Shown here in pieces: positions 1-8,542 of a stretch of 13,009 bases of DNA. Positions within the stretch are counted from its first letter, which is position 1. The number at the start of each line of letters is the position of its first letter. The translations under genes were made by a program, and so were the position numbers. Source of the stretch: Conidiobolus incongruus B7586 (taxonomy: Eukaryota > Entomophthoromycota > Entomophthoromycetes > Entomophthorales > Conidiobolaceae); assembly GCA_000697335.1 (NCBI GenBank), contig JNEM01015895.1, positions 1 through 13,009 on the forward strand, read 5' to 3'. Under the pieces are notes generated by a model, which had not been told where the DNA came from, did not search any database, and saw nothing but the letters and a program-made list of their open reading frames with translations.

Positions 1-1192
1 TTAATATAAATTTAATAGTTTTTTTTATTATTAATAATTTTTTGCTATAATTTTAACAAAATCTAACATTTAAAAAACAATTCTTTTTATTAAAAACTGA
101 AATTTAATATTTTATAAACTAATTAAATTTTTTTCTTATAAGCTGGTTTTTTAATTATCTAAAGTAATTATAATTATATAAGTTATAATCTAAAGAAATA
201 CTAGATAAAATAGTTTTTTCTAATTTTTTTTAATTAGAAAGTTTTTTATTGTTTTAGATTTATATATTTTGTAATTATTATGTAAAATAATAAGTTTTCT
301 CAAATTATATTAAGAATACTAATTAAAAATACTTTTATTTAAAAAAGCTATATAAAGTTTACTATTAATTAATTTTTCTTTAAAAACTAAATAAAAATAG
401 CATATACCATTATAATTTATTATAATGATTAACATTTGTTTATTAATAAAATATTTATTTTAAAGGATTTATAGAGGGGGTTAATTTAACTTAATCTAAT
501 ATCTTGATTATTGTTTTAATAGAGGATTATATATATAAAGATTTAAGGTTCATCAATTATAATTATTCACTATAAAAGTTTAAACTTCTAGTAATATTTC
601 AGTAAGTTTAATTTAATAATAAATATTCTAACTATTTTTTAAACTTTAGTTAAATTATAAAATACCTATTTTATATTTTTATCTAATAATTTAATTATAA
701 AGTTAAATAAATATAAAATACTTATAAGATTAATATTAAAATGCTTAGATAATTCTTTAACTATAATAAAAAGATATTTTTTAATATATTTTTTCATTTT
801 ATTAATAATTAAAAGAGTAATAGTTAAAGTTAATCTTTTAAATTTTAATAAGTTTTAAATAGTTTCTTTTTTAGTTTTAAAGTAATTTACCTAGTGATAA
901 ATTTTTGATTTAGATAATATTTTATTATTAAAAGCTACTTATAAATTTTAAATAATTTTAAAGAGTTTATAGTTAAAATTTACTAATACTAAAATAAAAA
1001 ACTTTTGATAATTATTATTTAGTTTTAATATAATTAAATTAAACAGCCAATTTTAAAAAATTAATTTTTTAATCAAAAAAATTATTATATATATAATTTC
1101 CTATTAACTTTGTATATATTTATTTATTTCAAACTAATAATATATTTGAAAAATCAGAAATTAAAAAATTTCCCATTATTTCAAATTTAAAG
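1..1192 (-). mobile_element. Tc1/mariner copy M1, 3' end cut by the window edge
   Basis: This is a decayed mariner DNA transposon. Its reverse complement aligns with M2 (1460-2742) along its whole length. Its 5' terminal repeat ends at 1192 and is followed by the target dinucleotide TA at 1193-1194. The transposase relict reads from about 1031 (start codon now ATA where M2 has ATG) down to a TAA at 12-14. It spans 1020 bases against 1035 in M2, so a few bases have been lost, and it carries many stops. The second catalytic aspartate, in the LHDN motif, reads Asn here (LHNN), so the enzyme would be dead even without the stops. The 3' terminal repeat lies outside the window. Confidence 0.9.
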
Positions 1193-1194
1193 TA

Positions 1195-1457
1195 ATATAA
1201 TCTATTATTTTAATTTATGTTTTGGTTTATAATAAATATTAAATCATAATTATATTTAATATATTATTTTAATTAAATATCAATTATTATACTCTAATAT
1301 AGTATTATAAAACAAAATTAAATATTTATTAATTATAATATTTTAAAATAAATAATACAGTCTTAAGTTATAATTAGTAAGTTTTATTTATCCAAAATAA
1401 CTTTTGTTTTAATATTAAACTCTTTATTATCAATGATTAATAATTTTATTTTAATAT
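1195..1457. other. AT-rich spacer between two facing mariner copies
   Basis: About 260 bases of very AT-rich DNA lie between the 5' ends of M1 and M2. I see no open frame, RNA gene or further transposon similarity. It would form the loop of the large inverted repeat made by M1 and M2. Confidence 0.5.
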
Positions 1458-1459
1458 TA

Positions 1460-1489
1460 GCTTGAATTTAAAATAATGGGAAATTTTTT
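1460..1489 (+). repeat. 5' terminal inverted repeat of M2
   Basis: The repeat begins just after TA (1458-1459). Its core, AATAATGGGAA, is repeated in inverted form at the 3' end of the element and at the equivalent ends of M1 and M6. Confidence 0.85.
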
Positions 1490-1616
1490 AATCTCTAATT
1501 TTTCAAATATATTATTAGTTTAAAATAAATAAATATATACAAAGTTAATAGGAAATTATATATTAGTTTTTTTGATTAACAAATTAACTTTTTAAAATTG
1601 GTTGTTTAATTTAATC

Positions 1617-2651
1617 ATGTTTAAACCAAATAGTAATCATCAAAAGTTTTTTATTTTGGTATTAGTAAAACTTAACTATAAACCCTCTAAAATTATTTAA
1701 AATTCACAAGCAACTTTTAATAATGAAGTATTATTTAAATCAACAATTTATTGCTGGGTAAATTACTTTAAAGCAAAGAGAGAAACTATTCAAAACTTGC
1801 TAAAATCTAAAAAACTAACTTTAACTATTACTCTTTTAATTATAAATAGAGTGAAGAAATATATTGAAAAGTACCTTTTTATTTCAGCTAGAGAATTATC
1901 TAAGCACTTTAATATTAGTTTTATAAGTATTTTATATATTTTAAAGTTTAGACTAAAATTAATAAATAAAAATATAAAATAGATACCTTATAATTTAACT
2001 AAAGCTTAAAAAAAAGCTAGAGTAGCTATTATTAAACAAAACCTATTGAAATATTACTAGAAACCTAAACTTTTACAGTGAATAATTGTAATTGATGAAT
2101 CTTAAACCCTTATGTATAATCCTTTACCAAAACTCAAATCAAGATGTTGGATTAAGCTAAATCAACCCCCTCTACAAATCCCTTTAAATAAACATTTTGT
2201 TAATAAGCAAATGTTAATTATTGTAATAGATTATAATAGTATATGCTATTCTTATTTAGTTCCTAAAGGAAAATTAATTAATAGTAAACTATATATTGCT
2301 TTTTTAAATAAAAGTATTTCTAATTGGTGTTTTCAATATAATTTGAGAAAACCTATTATTTTGCATGATAATTGCAAAATACATAAATCTAAAGCTGTAA
2401 AAAATTTTCTAATTAAAAATAATTAGAAAGAACTACCACATCTAGTATATTCCTTTGATTATAACCTATGTGATTATAATTACTTTAGGCAATTAAAAAA
2501 CTAGCTTGCAGGAAAGAAAATTTCTACAGGAAAATTTAATTGGTTTGTAAAACATCAAATTTTAGTCTTTAATAAAAAGAACTGTTTTTTAAGTGTTAGA
2601 AGTTTGCTAAAAGTATAGCAAAAAGTTATTAATAATAAAAGAAACTATTAA
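1617..2651 (+). pseudogene. mariner transposase, D,D34D type, inactivated
   Basis: The transposase would bind the terminal repeats, cut the element out and insert it at TA. The frame is 344 codons plus stop with no frameshift, the usual size for mariner. Visible parts are an N-terminal helix-turn-helix (about codons 10-60), a second one around SARELSKHFNIS (about 90-102), a linker read as K-stop-IPYNLT that matches the mariner WVPHxLT motif, and the catalytic core. The core has D1 in IDES (codon about 161), D2 in LHDN, and D3 in CDYNYF exactly 34 residues after D2. There are nine premature stops, at codons 28, 122, 131, 148, 155, 163, 270, 296 and 334. Family motifs and copy M6 indicate these were Gln, Trp or Arg codons, so each is explained by C-to-T or G-to-A change. 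Short open pieces (1797-1982 and 2112-2426) are fragments of this frame and not separate genes. Confidence 0.93.
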
Positions 2652-2712
2652 ATTTATATTATATATTTATTTTTATATATCATATATTCAAATGTTTATT
2701 TATTTTTAATTA

Positions 2713-2742
2713 CAAAAAATTCCCATTATTAAAAATGCAGAG
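2713..2742 (-). repeat. 3' terminal inverted repeat of M2
   Basis: Read on the minus strand, this starts CTCTGCATTTTTAATAATGG directly after TA (2743-2744). It matches the 5' repeat at about 22 of 30 positions. Confidence 0.85.
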
Positions 2743-2744
2743 TA

Positions 2745-3232
2745 ATAAATTAAATAAAAAATTCAATATATTTAAATTTTAATTGAATGGATATTATTTT
2801 GTCTAGACTACTTTAATTATTAAAATATTTTTCAATATATTTTTATATAATTAATATTATAATTTTAAATTATATAGTTTCTAGTATATAATGAGATTAA
2901 ATTAAGTATTTTTATTATAAAGAAGCTGTAAATTATGAACAGTTTTATAAAGCTTATTATTAAGTTTTATTGATATTAACAGAAAAAAAATATAATCATT
3001 AATATTCAATTCAATAATATTAAAATTGAAGTAAAAATATTTTGAAGATAATTTTTCATCAAAAAAAAATACTATATATCGATATGTTTAATTTTTTTGT
3101 AAATTTATTAATTTAAAAATAAATATATAAAATTATTTGATATTATCAGCAGTTATTAAAAAAGTCTTATTGTTTTATAAGAAAGCTGTCATTATTTTAT
3201 AATTAATCATTAAGAACAAAATTAATTATAAT
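2745..3232. other. AT-rich intergenic stretch, nothing recognised
   Basis: About 490 bases of very low GC follow the 3' end of M2. I see no open frame of note, no terminal repeat of the mariner type and no RNA gene. Extremely decayed transposon sequence cannot be excluded by eye. Confidence 0.4.
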
Positions 3233-3289
3233 TGACGACTGTAGATTTGGGATGATATAGACTTTTAGATCTTAAACAGGGAATCGCCA

Positions 3290-3311
3290 GTGGTAAACGA
3301 CAGGTTACCAC
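3290..3311 (+). repeat. perfect 7-bp hairpin in the GC-richer island
   Basis: GTGGTAA at 3290-3296 is the exact reverse complement of TTACCAC at 3305-3311, with loop ACGACAGG. It contains C and G and so stands out from the AT-rich background, where chance palindromes are mostly A/T. Its role is unknown. Confidence 0.5.
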
Positions 3312-3400
3312 AGAGCTAAGAGAAATTTGTGGGGTTGACGAAACTAGGTGAAAATGGCTTACTGTATATTGGGTTCCTTGGGTAAAATAAATGTCTCACC

Positions 3401-3429
3401 CTCGTCACATTTCAATACTTTTGTGAGAG
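3401..3429 (+). repeat. 8-bp bulged hairpin in the GC-richer island
   Basis: CTC plus TCACA (3401-3403 and 3405-3409, G3404 bulged) pairs with TGTGAGAG at 3422-3429 across a 12-base loop. A competing pairing of TCTCAC (3394-3399) with GTGAGA is also possible. Confidence 0.4.
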
Positions 3430-3857
3430 TTATGAGAAGAATTTAGAGAGTGTATACTTTTAAAATGAAGATACAAAAGATGTGTTGGTTAATTTGTTCG
3501 TGATAATTTAATGTTAGAGTTCAGGAAATGGGTGTTCTCCAATGTGACTTCTAGATTCAGTATGGTAATCTCAGTTTCTTAGGTGATTGACAAAATCATT
3601 TCCCATCATAATTATATATAATATAAAGTTTAAATAACAAAGTTCAGAGTTAAATAACAAATATTAATTATTTGAAAAAGTTTCATTAAATTTTGTTTAA
3701 ATAAAAAATCGGAATCAATAGTTGAATATCAAATAAAAATAAGAAAATATTGAAAATTTATAGTTACTATTATAAATTAAATTCTAATTTTTAATTAAAA
3801 CAAATCATTTGTCATATAATAAAGATTATTTCAAAATGGGTATAATTCAAACTATTA

Positions 3858-5010
3858 CTCCACATTATGAGTATTGCTAAGTATTTGTAATTAAATTTTC
3901 ATATAGTTTCTAAAATATAAAATACAAAATTATGAAAATAATATTGAATTAATATTTAATTAATATTTAATTTATAGTTATTAATACTTTGTTATATTTC
4001 ATGCTTAACCTGTATTATCTAAAGAATAGTTTTTATTTAAATTCTAAATTTTATTTATTAAAGTTATTTAAATAAATTTATATATATTTTGATTTTGATA
4101 AATATATTTTTCATTTGTCTAAGTTACTATAGTTATATAAAATTATGAACATTTTAAATAAGCCCTCTATTTATTATTAAAATAATTTAATTTTGTTTAT
4201 AATTATAAAAAATAAATTACCTTACTTTACAAAAAACATTATTAAAAATCAATTTATATATAATAATGAGAATTTTTTCATTAATTATTATTATTAAAAA
4301 TTAGATAAAAAGTATCATATCAATATAATCCAATATAATGATTTTAATTAACATTGTTTTATAAAGAAATTACTCATTAATTGGATTATTTCAAAAAAGT
4401 TGTTTTAAAATAGCTGAATATTTGAATTAATTTATAATTAATAAAAATATGACTAAATATGGAGTATATTAAGTATAGTTATATAATATAAAATTTTGGT
4501 TCTAGTTGATATTTCAATATTTTCTATTTATGTAATAAAATTAATTTTTTCTTATTATTTTATTAAAATTAAATAAAATTTTATTGCATATTTAAATAAA
4601 TTAAACGAAGTTAAAATAATAATAAATTAATATATATATATATATAATCATATTATTATTACTGATAATACTATTGTAATTATATACCTAAAGTAAAAAT
4701 ATTAATTATTAATAAAATATTTATATAATTATTAGTTAAAAAATAATTAAAAAGTTAATTTATTATTTTTTTAAAATTAATGAATAGTTATTATAATTGG
4801 TTAAAAATAATAAATCTATCATTATATGATTGTTTTAAGAAATAATACTTGTATAAGTTGCTTATAATTTATGAATAATTTTAAAGGATTTATGGTTAAG
4901 ATTAAAAAAAAATAAATTAAAACTTTTAATATTAATTATTCATTCTTATGATTAAAAAATTTATAAATACTTATATAAAAATAAAATTTAATAATAAAAT
5001 TATAATAAAA

Positions 5011-5044
<34 letters not shown>

Positions 5045-5142
5045 ACAATATAGATTCTTTTATTTAATATAAAATTTTATTTTTCAAATTCAAGTTTCAA
5101 AAATCAATAATTTAAAAAAAATATCATTTTTTCTTTCCAAAG
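3858..5142 (-). mobile_element. Tc1/mariner copy M3, full length but ancient, 1285 bp
   Basis: This element has no surviving open frame but can be placed by alignment. Its left end, CTCCACATTATGAGTATTGC after TA (3856-3857), lines up base for base in register with the 3' end of M2. Its right end at 5142, followed by TA (5143-5144), aligns with the 5' end of M1. Inside, the stretch near 4850-4910 (AATTTATGAATAATTTTAAAGG and neighbours) matches the N-terminal coding part of M1 and M4 in order and spacing. The stretch near 4260-4370 matches the region ahead of D2. The total of 1285 bp is almost the same as M2 (1283 bp). An (AT)14 run inside it (5013-5040) replaces the normal 5' leader sequence. 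It is the oldest complete copy in the window. Confidence 0.8.
5013..5040. repeat. (AT)14 microsatellite
   Basis: Fourteen uninterrupted AT units lie in the 5' leader of the old mariner M3. M6 has a similar AT expansion at the same place in the element (12156-12177), which suggests that this part of the leader is prone to slippage. Confidence 0.9.
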
Positions 5143-5144
5143 TA

Positions 5145-5545
5145 ATAATTTAAATTATAATGGTTTATTAATTGGATTCAAAATAATTTTAAATGTTTTT
5201 TAGAATATGAAAATATTTATTTAATTATGACTTAATATTTTATGAGGTGATTTTAAGATCGAATATAGTCAATAACCTAATATCAATAATTAATTTTATA
5301 TTAACTAATATAACTAAATAAATTTTAATTATATGTTACTTATTAATTTTTAAACAGAAAAAGAATAAATCTAAATTTTAAAAATATTTATTTTAATGTG
5401 AATATAAAACGTGATTCATATTTTAAATCTAAATTATTTTAAAAGCTTTTTGAAAAAACAAGTATTATACAATAATTTTATTTAGGATTATTGAATCTGG
5501 ACTGTTAATTTGGAATAATGAAATATTAAATTGAATATTTGTTAG
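5145..5545. other. AT-rich stretch, 3' flank of the first LRR gene
   Basis: About 400 bases lie between mariner M3 and the stop codon of the gene at 5546-6907. It should hold that gene's 3' untranslated region and poly(A) signals on the minus strand, but none can be singled out in such AT-rich DNA. No other gene or repeat is seen. Confidence 0.4.
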
Positions 5546-6907
5546 TTATGACTTGGAATTTGTTGATTTGTAATAACACTGTAAATTATATGGAAATATT
5601 AAACAATTCCAACTATCAAATCTCTCAAAGTGTTCCGTCCAGTCTTCGGTGCTGTGAACTTTGTTATAATTGTATCCTAACCATAATTTTTTCAACTTGA
5701 ACTTTTCCAAGTCTTTTAAATTAACTCTCAAAGGATCCAAATTAACCAAATTGAGATTGTCCAAAGTTTGAAATTTGAAATACTTGGGTAAAAACTGGGA
5801 TGATCGATGGTCAAAATAGAGCGTTAGGGTTTTAAGGTTGGACAATTGGGTTAGTGTAGAATTAATCAGTTGGTAAATTTCGCGAGTTTGGTAAAGATAA
5901 AGATGGGTTAGTTGGATTAGCGATCCGATAAAATTTGTTAAAAATGCACTATGGTTGCTGGGGTACACTCGATCAAGTTTTAGAAATTGGATTTTAGAAT
6001 CTTTGGGAAATTGGTGATTCGCAGGGTATTGTTTTATTATGCTGGGATCGAGTTTCAAATCGAGATTGATTAAATCTTGCAATTGTAGTACTTGATCCAA
6101 TCCCTCTTGGTTAAAATCTCCCATATCTGTAGTCAGCACTTGTAACTGAACATTTATCAACAGAAATTCTTGAAGTGAAGTATTACTGCTCTCGTCCAAC
6201 TGATCGTGCCACAATTCTCTAAGATTTGGCAGATTTTGTAATGGTAAATTTAATGGTATGCTATATCCATAAGTTTTGAAATAAGAGTAAGTATATTTTA
6301 CATAGTCATCTTCTTCGTAATTATAATACACATTGACGTTGACCCATTCCAATCTCTTCAATCTCTCAGGTAATTGGAACTCAATCTGATCATCGGGCTC
6401 TTCTGAAAAGTCAAATATTGAAACGCTTACCAAGCTCAACACTTCCAAATGATCCAAACCATTCTTCAACAATTTCAAAAAGCATTCTTTGGGCATTTTA
6501 GTCCCCCTTAAAGTCAAATTTGATAACTGCTGGAATACACTAGGTATTTGTAATATATAACGATTGGATAATTCTCCAACTTTCAAATGGGTTACAAACC
6601 CTTGGAATTGATTTATATCATTACGAAATTGGGTTAATTTATATTCTACCATTTCTTTGTTAATATATGTTTCTGAAGTAGTGAAGTTATCGTATTGTTC
6701 ATGATATAATTGATCATCTGAATATTTATCGTTGTCAATTGGGTAATTGTAAGGATAATAGTTCATATATATATATTTGAAAATAATGGGTTTATACTTT
6801 GTTCTTAAATGTTTTAATATTGTGCTTAGTTGTAGCAGTTGTTCATGTGTTAGATACCGTTGAAATTCTTGTAGTGTAAATATTTGGGACCAATCTTGAG
6901 AATTCAT
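5546..6907 (-). CDS. F-box-like / leucine-rich-repeat protein, 453 aa
   Basis: This is a single-exon gene. Residues 1-47 look like a divergent F-box (DWSQIF, then YLTHEQLLQLS, then KYKPIIFK), the module that docks on Skp1 in SCF ubiquitin ligases. A Tyr- and Asp-rich linker follows (about 48-90). From about 105 to 411 come irregular leucine-rich repeats, for example LSNLTLRGTKMP, LEVLSLVSVSIF, LTHLYLYQTREIY, LKTLTLYF and LKKLWLGYN. They are broken by a Tyr/acidic insert at about 193-215. There is no signal peptide or membrane segment. The start is supported by alignment of the first 47 residues with the neighbouring paralogue and by A at position -3. Composition is near one-third GC, far above the flanks. 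A role as substrate receptor for protein degradation follows from the family and is not shown by the sequence. The resemblance to expanded Conidiobolus families is from memory. Confidence 0.85.
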   Translation of the reverse strand: MNSQDWSQIFTLQEFQRYLTHEQLLQLSTILKHLRTKYKPIIFKYIYMNYYPYNYPIDNDKYSDDQLYHEQYDNFTTSETYINKEMVEYKLTQFRNDINQFQGFVTHLKVGELSNRYILQIPSVFQQLSNLTLRGTKMPKECFLKLLKNGLDHLEVLSLVSVSIFDFSEEPDDQIEFQLPERLKRLEWVNVNVYYNYEEDDYVKYTYSYFKTYGYSIPLNLPLQNLPNLRELWHDQLDESSNTSLQEFLLINVQLQVLTTDMGDFNQEGLDQVLQLQDLINLDLKLDPSIIKQYPANHQFPKDSKIQFLKLDRVYPSNHSAFLTNFIGSLIQLTHLYLYQTREIYQLINSTLTQLSNLKTLTLYFDHRSSQFLPKYFKFQTLDNLNLVNLDPLRVNLKDLEKFKLKKLWLGYNYNKVHSTEDWTEHFERFDSWNCLIFPYNLQCYYKSTNSKS

Positions 6908-7426
6908 TATTAGTTGAATTGAATATTAAATTTTGTTACTCAATCTAATTTAACATTTATCACTTGATAATTTCTATAATTAATTATGGGATGAATTACT
7001 AATATTATAATAGACATTAATTATAACTAATGGTATTTTGGGACTTTGAAAGTATATGTAATTATATGATGAAATTGATATCAGATTCAAATGTAATAGT
7101 TCTAGTGATTGACAATATTTTGGGATCAAACTTCAAATTTTAAAATATTCAGAGTCATATAAATTGAATTAACAATTATCTATATATTAATAATGTCATA
7201 ATCCTGTCCCTTTATCCAGAGCCATATTTAACTTGATCTTGAATAATAAATATCTAAAAATTTTTGAATTTTTATTCAATGAATATTTTTCAATATCTAA
7301 AACTAGAAAATAATTTTACTAACGCAATATTATAAATAAAAAATAGTAAGTAATATTAAAAAATAACTATAATTATAATATTTACCGTCATTGGGTAACT
7401 ATTGACAATGTATCAAGATTAATTTT
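6908..7426. promoter_or_regulatory. intergenic region between the two LRR paralogues
   Basis: About 520 bases separate the stop of the upstream paralogue (7427) from the start of the downstream one (6907), both on the minus strand. It must hold the terminator of one gene and the promoter of the other. I see no clear TATA element near -50 of the downstream gene. Two similar 14-base words, CAGAGTCATATAAA near 7151 and CAGAGCCATATTTA near 7219, could be a repeated regulatory site or chance. No coding region is seen. Confidence 0.35.
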
Positions 7427-8542
7427 TTAATTAGAATAATCAAGATAGCTCAAATCTGTTCCTATTCTATCAACTCTAACTATCTTCAATCCCTCAAAAT
7501 CTTCCATCTCTACTTTGTCAAACTCCACCAGCCTCAGTATTTTCAAATTTGTAAACTCCAATCCTTTCAGGTTTACATTCTCCAAAAAGAAATCATTTGT
7601 TAAAGTTAAACTTCTTAGATTCTTTAAATTCTTCAATATAGTTTGAAGAAGTTCGAAATTGGAAGGGATATAGTCCAATTCGAGATGTGATAAATTGGAG
7701 CAAGACAGGATCAAGGGTTGTAGAATGCTACTAGAGTATAAACTAGTATTGAGAATCTCTAATCTCTGGATCGTTTTTAATATTCCAAATTCCAAATTTT
7801 CAAAATTTTCAGGAATGGTATTGCCGATTTGTAAGGTTAGGTGTTGGACGTGATTGGAAGTTTGAAGGAGATTGAGTGTGGTTTGGTCAATATCATTGAC
7901 GTTTAAAGTTAGTGTTGTGAGTTGTGGGTTTAAATTGAAAAATGAGCTGATAATGTATGAAGTAGTGTCAATGTCTTGTTTATATTCGAATTTCCGGAGG
8001 TGGGGTAAATATTGTGGAGTTAATTGTAATGGGGAAATTTCATGATACTCATTTTGAAATGTGATTACTTTGGAATATAGAGATTGTAATGACTTCAAAG
8101 TTTTGGGAAGTTGAATCGCCTGGGTATTGGAACAGTTGGGATTTTTTAAGAGTTTGACATGATTTAAACTTAGAGATTCTAAAGCATGTGAAGAATCCAA
8201 TATTTCGTTCAATATTGGTAATGAAAGTTCAGTCAGCCAGAAGTTTAAATGTTTCAATTGTGGGAATAATTGTGGTAGTCGTAGTAGATAATCGTGGTCC
8301 AATTCCCTGATATTTAAAGTATTTACAAATCTATTCATACTCCTAGTCTCCTTATCTAATTTCAAATTCACATCATTTGAATTATTCAATCGATTACTAG
8401 GGTACAAGGTCTTAAAAATTATAGGTTTTAATTTATACCTCAAACCTGTAGATAGCTCGCTCAAGCCCAATATTTCGTGATGATTTAAATATTGGTGAAT
8501 ATCTTGGAATCCTAACACTAGTGACCAGTCTTTATTACACAT
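7427..8542 (-). CDS. F-box-like / leucine-rich-repeat protein, 371 aa
   Basis: This single-exon paralogue of the gene at 5546-6907 has the same orientation. Its first 47 residues align with the paralogue without gaps at about 20 identities (DWS, YLxH, LS, LR, KPIIFK), marking the same F-box-like head. It lacks the long Tyr/Asp-rich linker and the Tyr/acidic insert, which accounts for most of its smaller size. Leucine-rich repeats run from about 73 to 355, for example LKHLNFWLTELSLP, LESLSLNHVKL, LTTLTLNVNDID, LSHLELDYIPSN, LRSLTLTNDFF and LKILRLVEFDKV. No signal peptide or membrane segment is visible. The ATG has A at -3, and TATATAAA lies about 50 bases upstream. An SCF-type substrate-receptor role is inferred from the family. 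The pair probably arose by an old tandem duplication, given strong divergence outside the head. Confidence 0.85.
   Translation of the reverse strand: MCNKDWSLVLGFQDIHQYLNHHEILGLSELSTGLRYKLKPIIFKTLYPSNRLNNSNDVNLKLDKETRSMNRFVNTLNIRELDHDYLLRLPQLFPQLKHLNFWLTELSLPILNEILDSSHALESLSLNHVKLLKNPNCSNTQAIQLPKTLKSLQSLYSKVITFQNEYHEISPLQLTPQYLPHLRKFEYKQDIDTTSYIISSFFNLNPQLTTLTLNVNDIDQTTLNLLQTSNHVQHLTLQIGNTIPENFENLEFGILKTIQRLEILNTSLYSSSILQPLILSCSNLSHLELDYIPSNFELLQTILKNLKNLRSLTLTNDFFLENVNLKGLEFTNLKILRLVEFDKVEMEDFEGLKIVRVDRIGTDLSYLDYSN

Larger units (their letters stand above)
1460..2742 (+). mobile_element. Tc1/mariner copy M2, full length, 1283 bp
   Basis: This is a complete mariner element with both ends visible. 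The TA target duplications are at 1458-1459 and 2743-2744. The 30-bp terminal inverted repeats match at about 22 of 30 positions and share the core AATAATGGGAA. About 157 bp of 5' leader, a 345-codon transposase frame including its stop (1617-2651) and about 91 bp of 3' trailer fill the element. Length and layout are typical of mariner (about 1.3 kb). It is the best-preserved complete copy here and a useful reference for the others. It cannot make a full transposase because of nine in-frame stops. Confidence 0.95.
3233..3608. other. GC-richer island: structured RNA or solo LTR candidate
   Basis: These 376 bases have about 35% GC, against roughly 10-20% in the flanks, and no open frame longer than a few dozen codons on either strand. 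On the plus strand there are three possible stems. One is a perfect 7-bp hairpin (GTGGTAA/TTACCAC, 3290-3311, 8-base loop). The second is an 8-bp hairpin with one bulged G (3401-3429). The third is a long-range 7-bp pairing GGAAATG/CATTTCC (3524-3530 with 3597-3603). The island also starts TG and ends CA, and is flanked on both sides by TAAT (3229-3232 and 3609-3612), which would fit a solo long terminal repeat with a 4-bp target duplication. In DNA this AT-rich a 4-bp match is weak evidence. I did not recognise any known RNA family. Confidence 0.4.

Noticed and set aside
1797-2426. Two short open frames (1797-1982 and 2112-2426) as independent genes
   Set aside because: Both lie in the single 344-codon mariner transposase frame and are only the stretches between its stops. 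The first begins at TTG.
1617-2651. A ciliate-like code in which TAA/TAG read as Gln
   Set aside because: Several stops sit at positions that are Trp in mariners or in the sister copy, for example codon 47 (TGG in M2, TAG in M6). The host LRR genes end normally and have no internal TAA or TAG.
3281-3350. A tRNA gene in the GC-richer island
   Set aside because: A box A-like word and a short D-stem are present, but no matching anticodon stem, box B or acceptor pairing could be built.
3614-3661. Near-duplicate words TTTAAATAACAAA and GTTAAATAACAAA about 20 bases apart
   Set aside because: Two short A/T-rich words close together are within chance expectation here, and nothing else supports a function.
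4631-4647. Short AT run in M3 as a separate feature
   Set aside because: Short AT runs are expected by chance at this composition; only the longer runs at 5013-5040 and 12156-12177 were kept.
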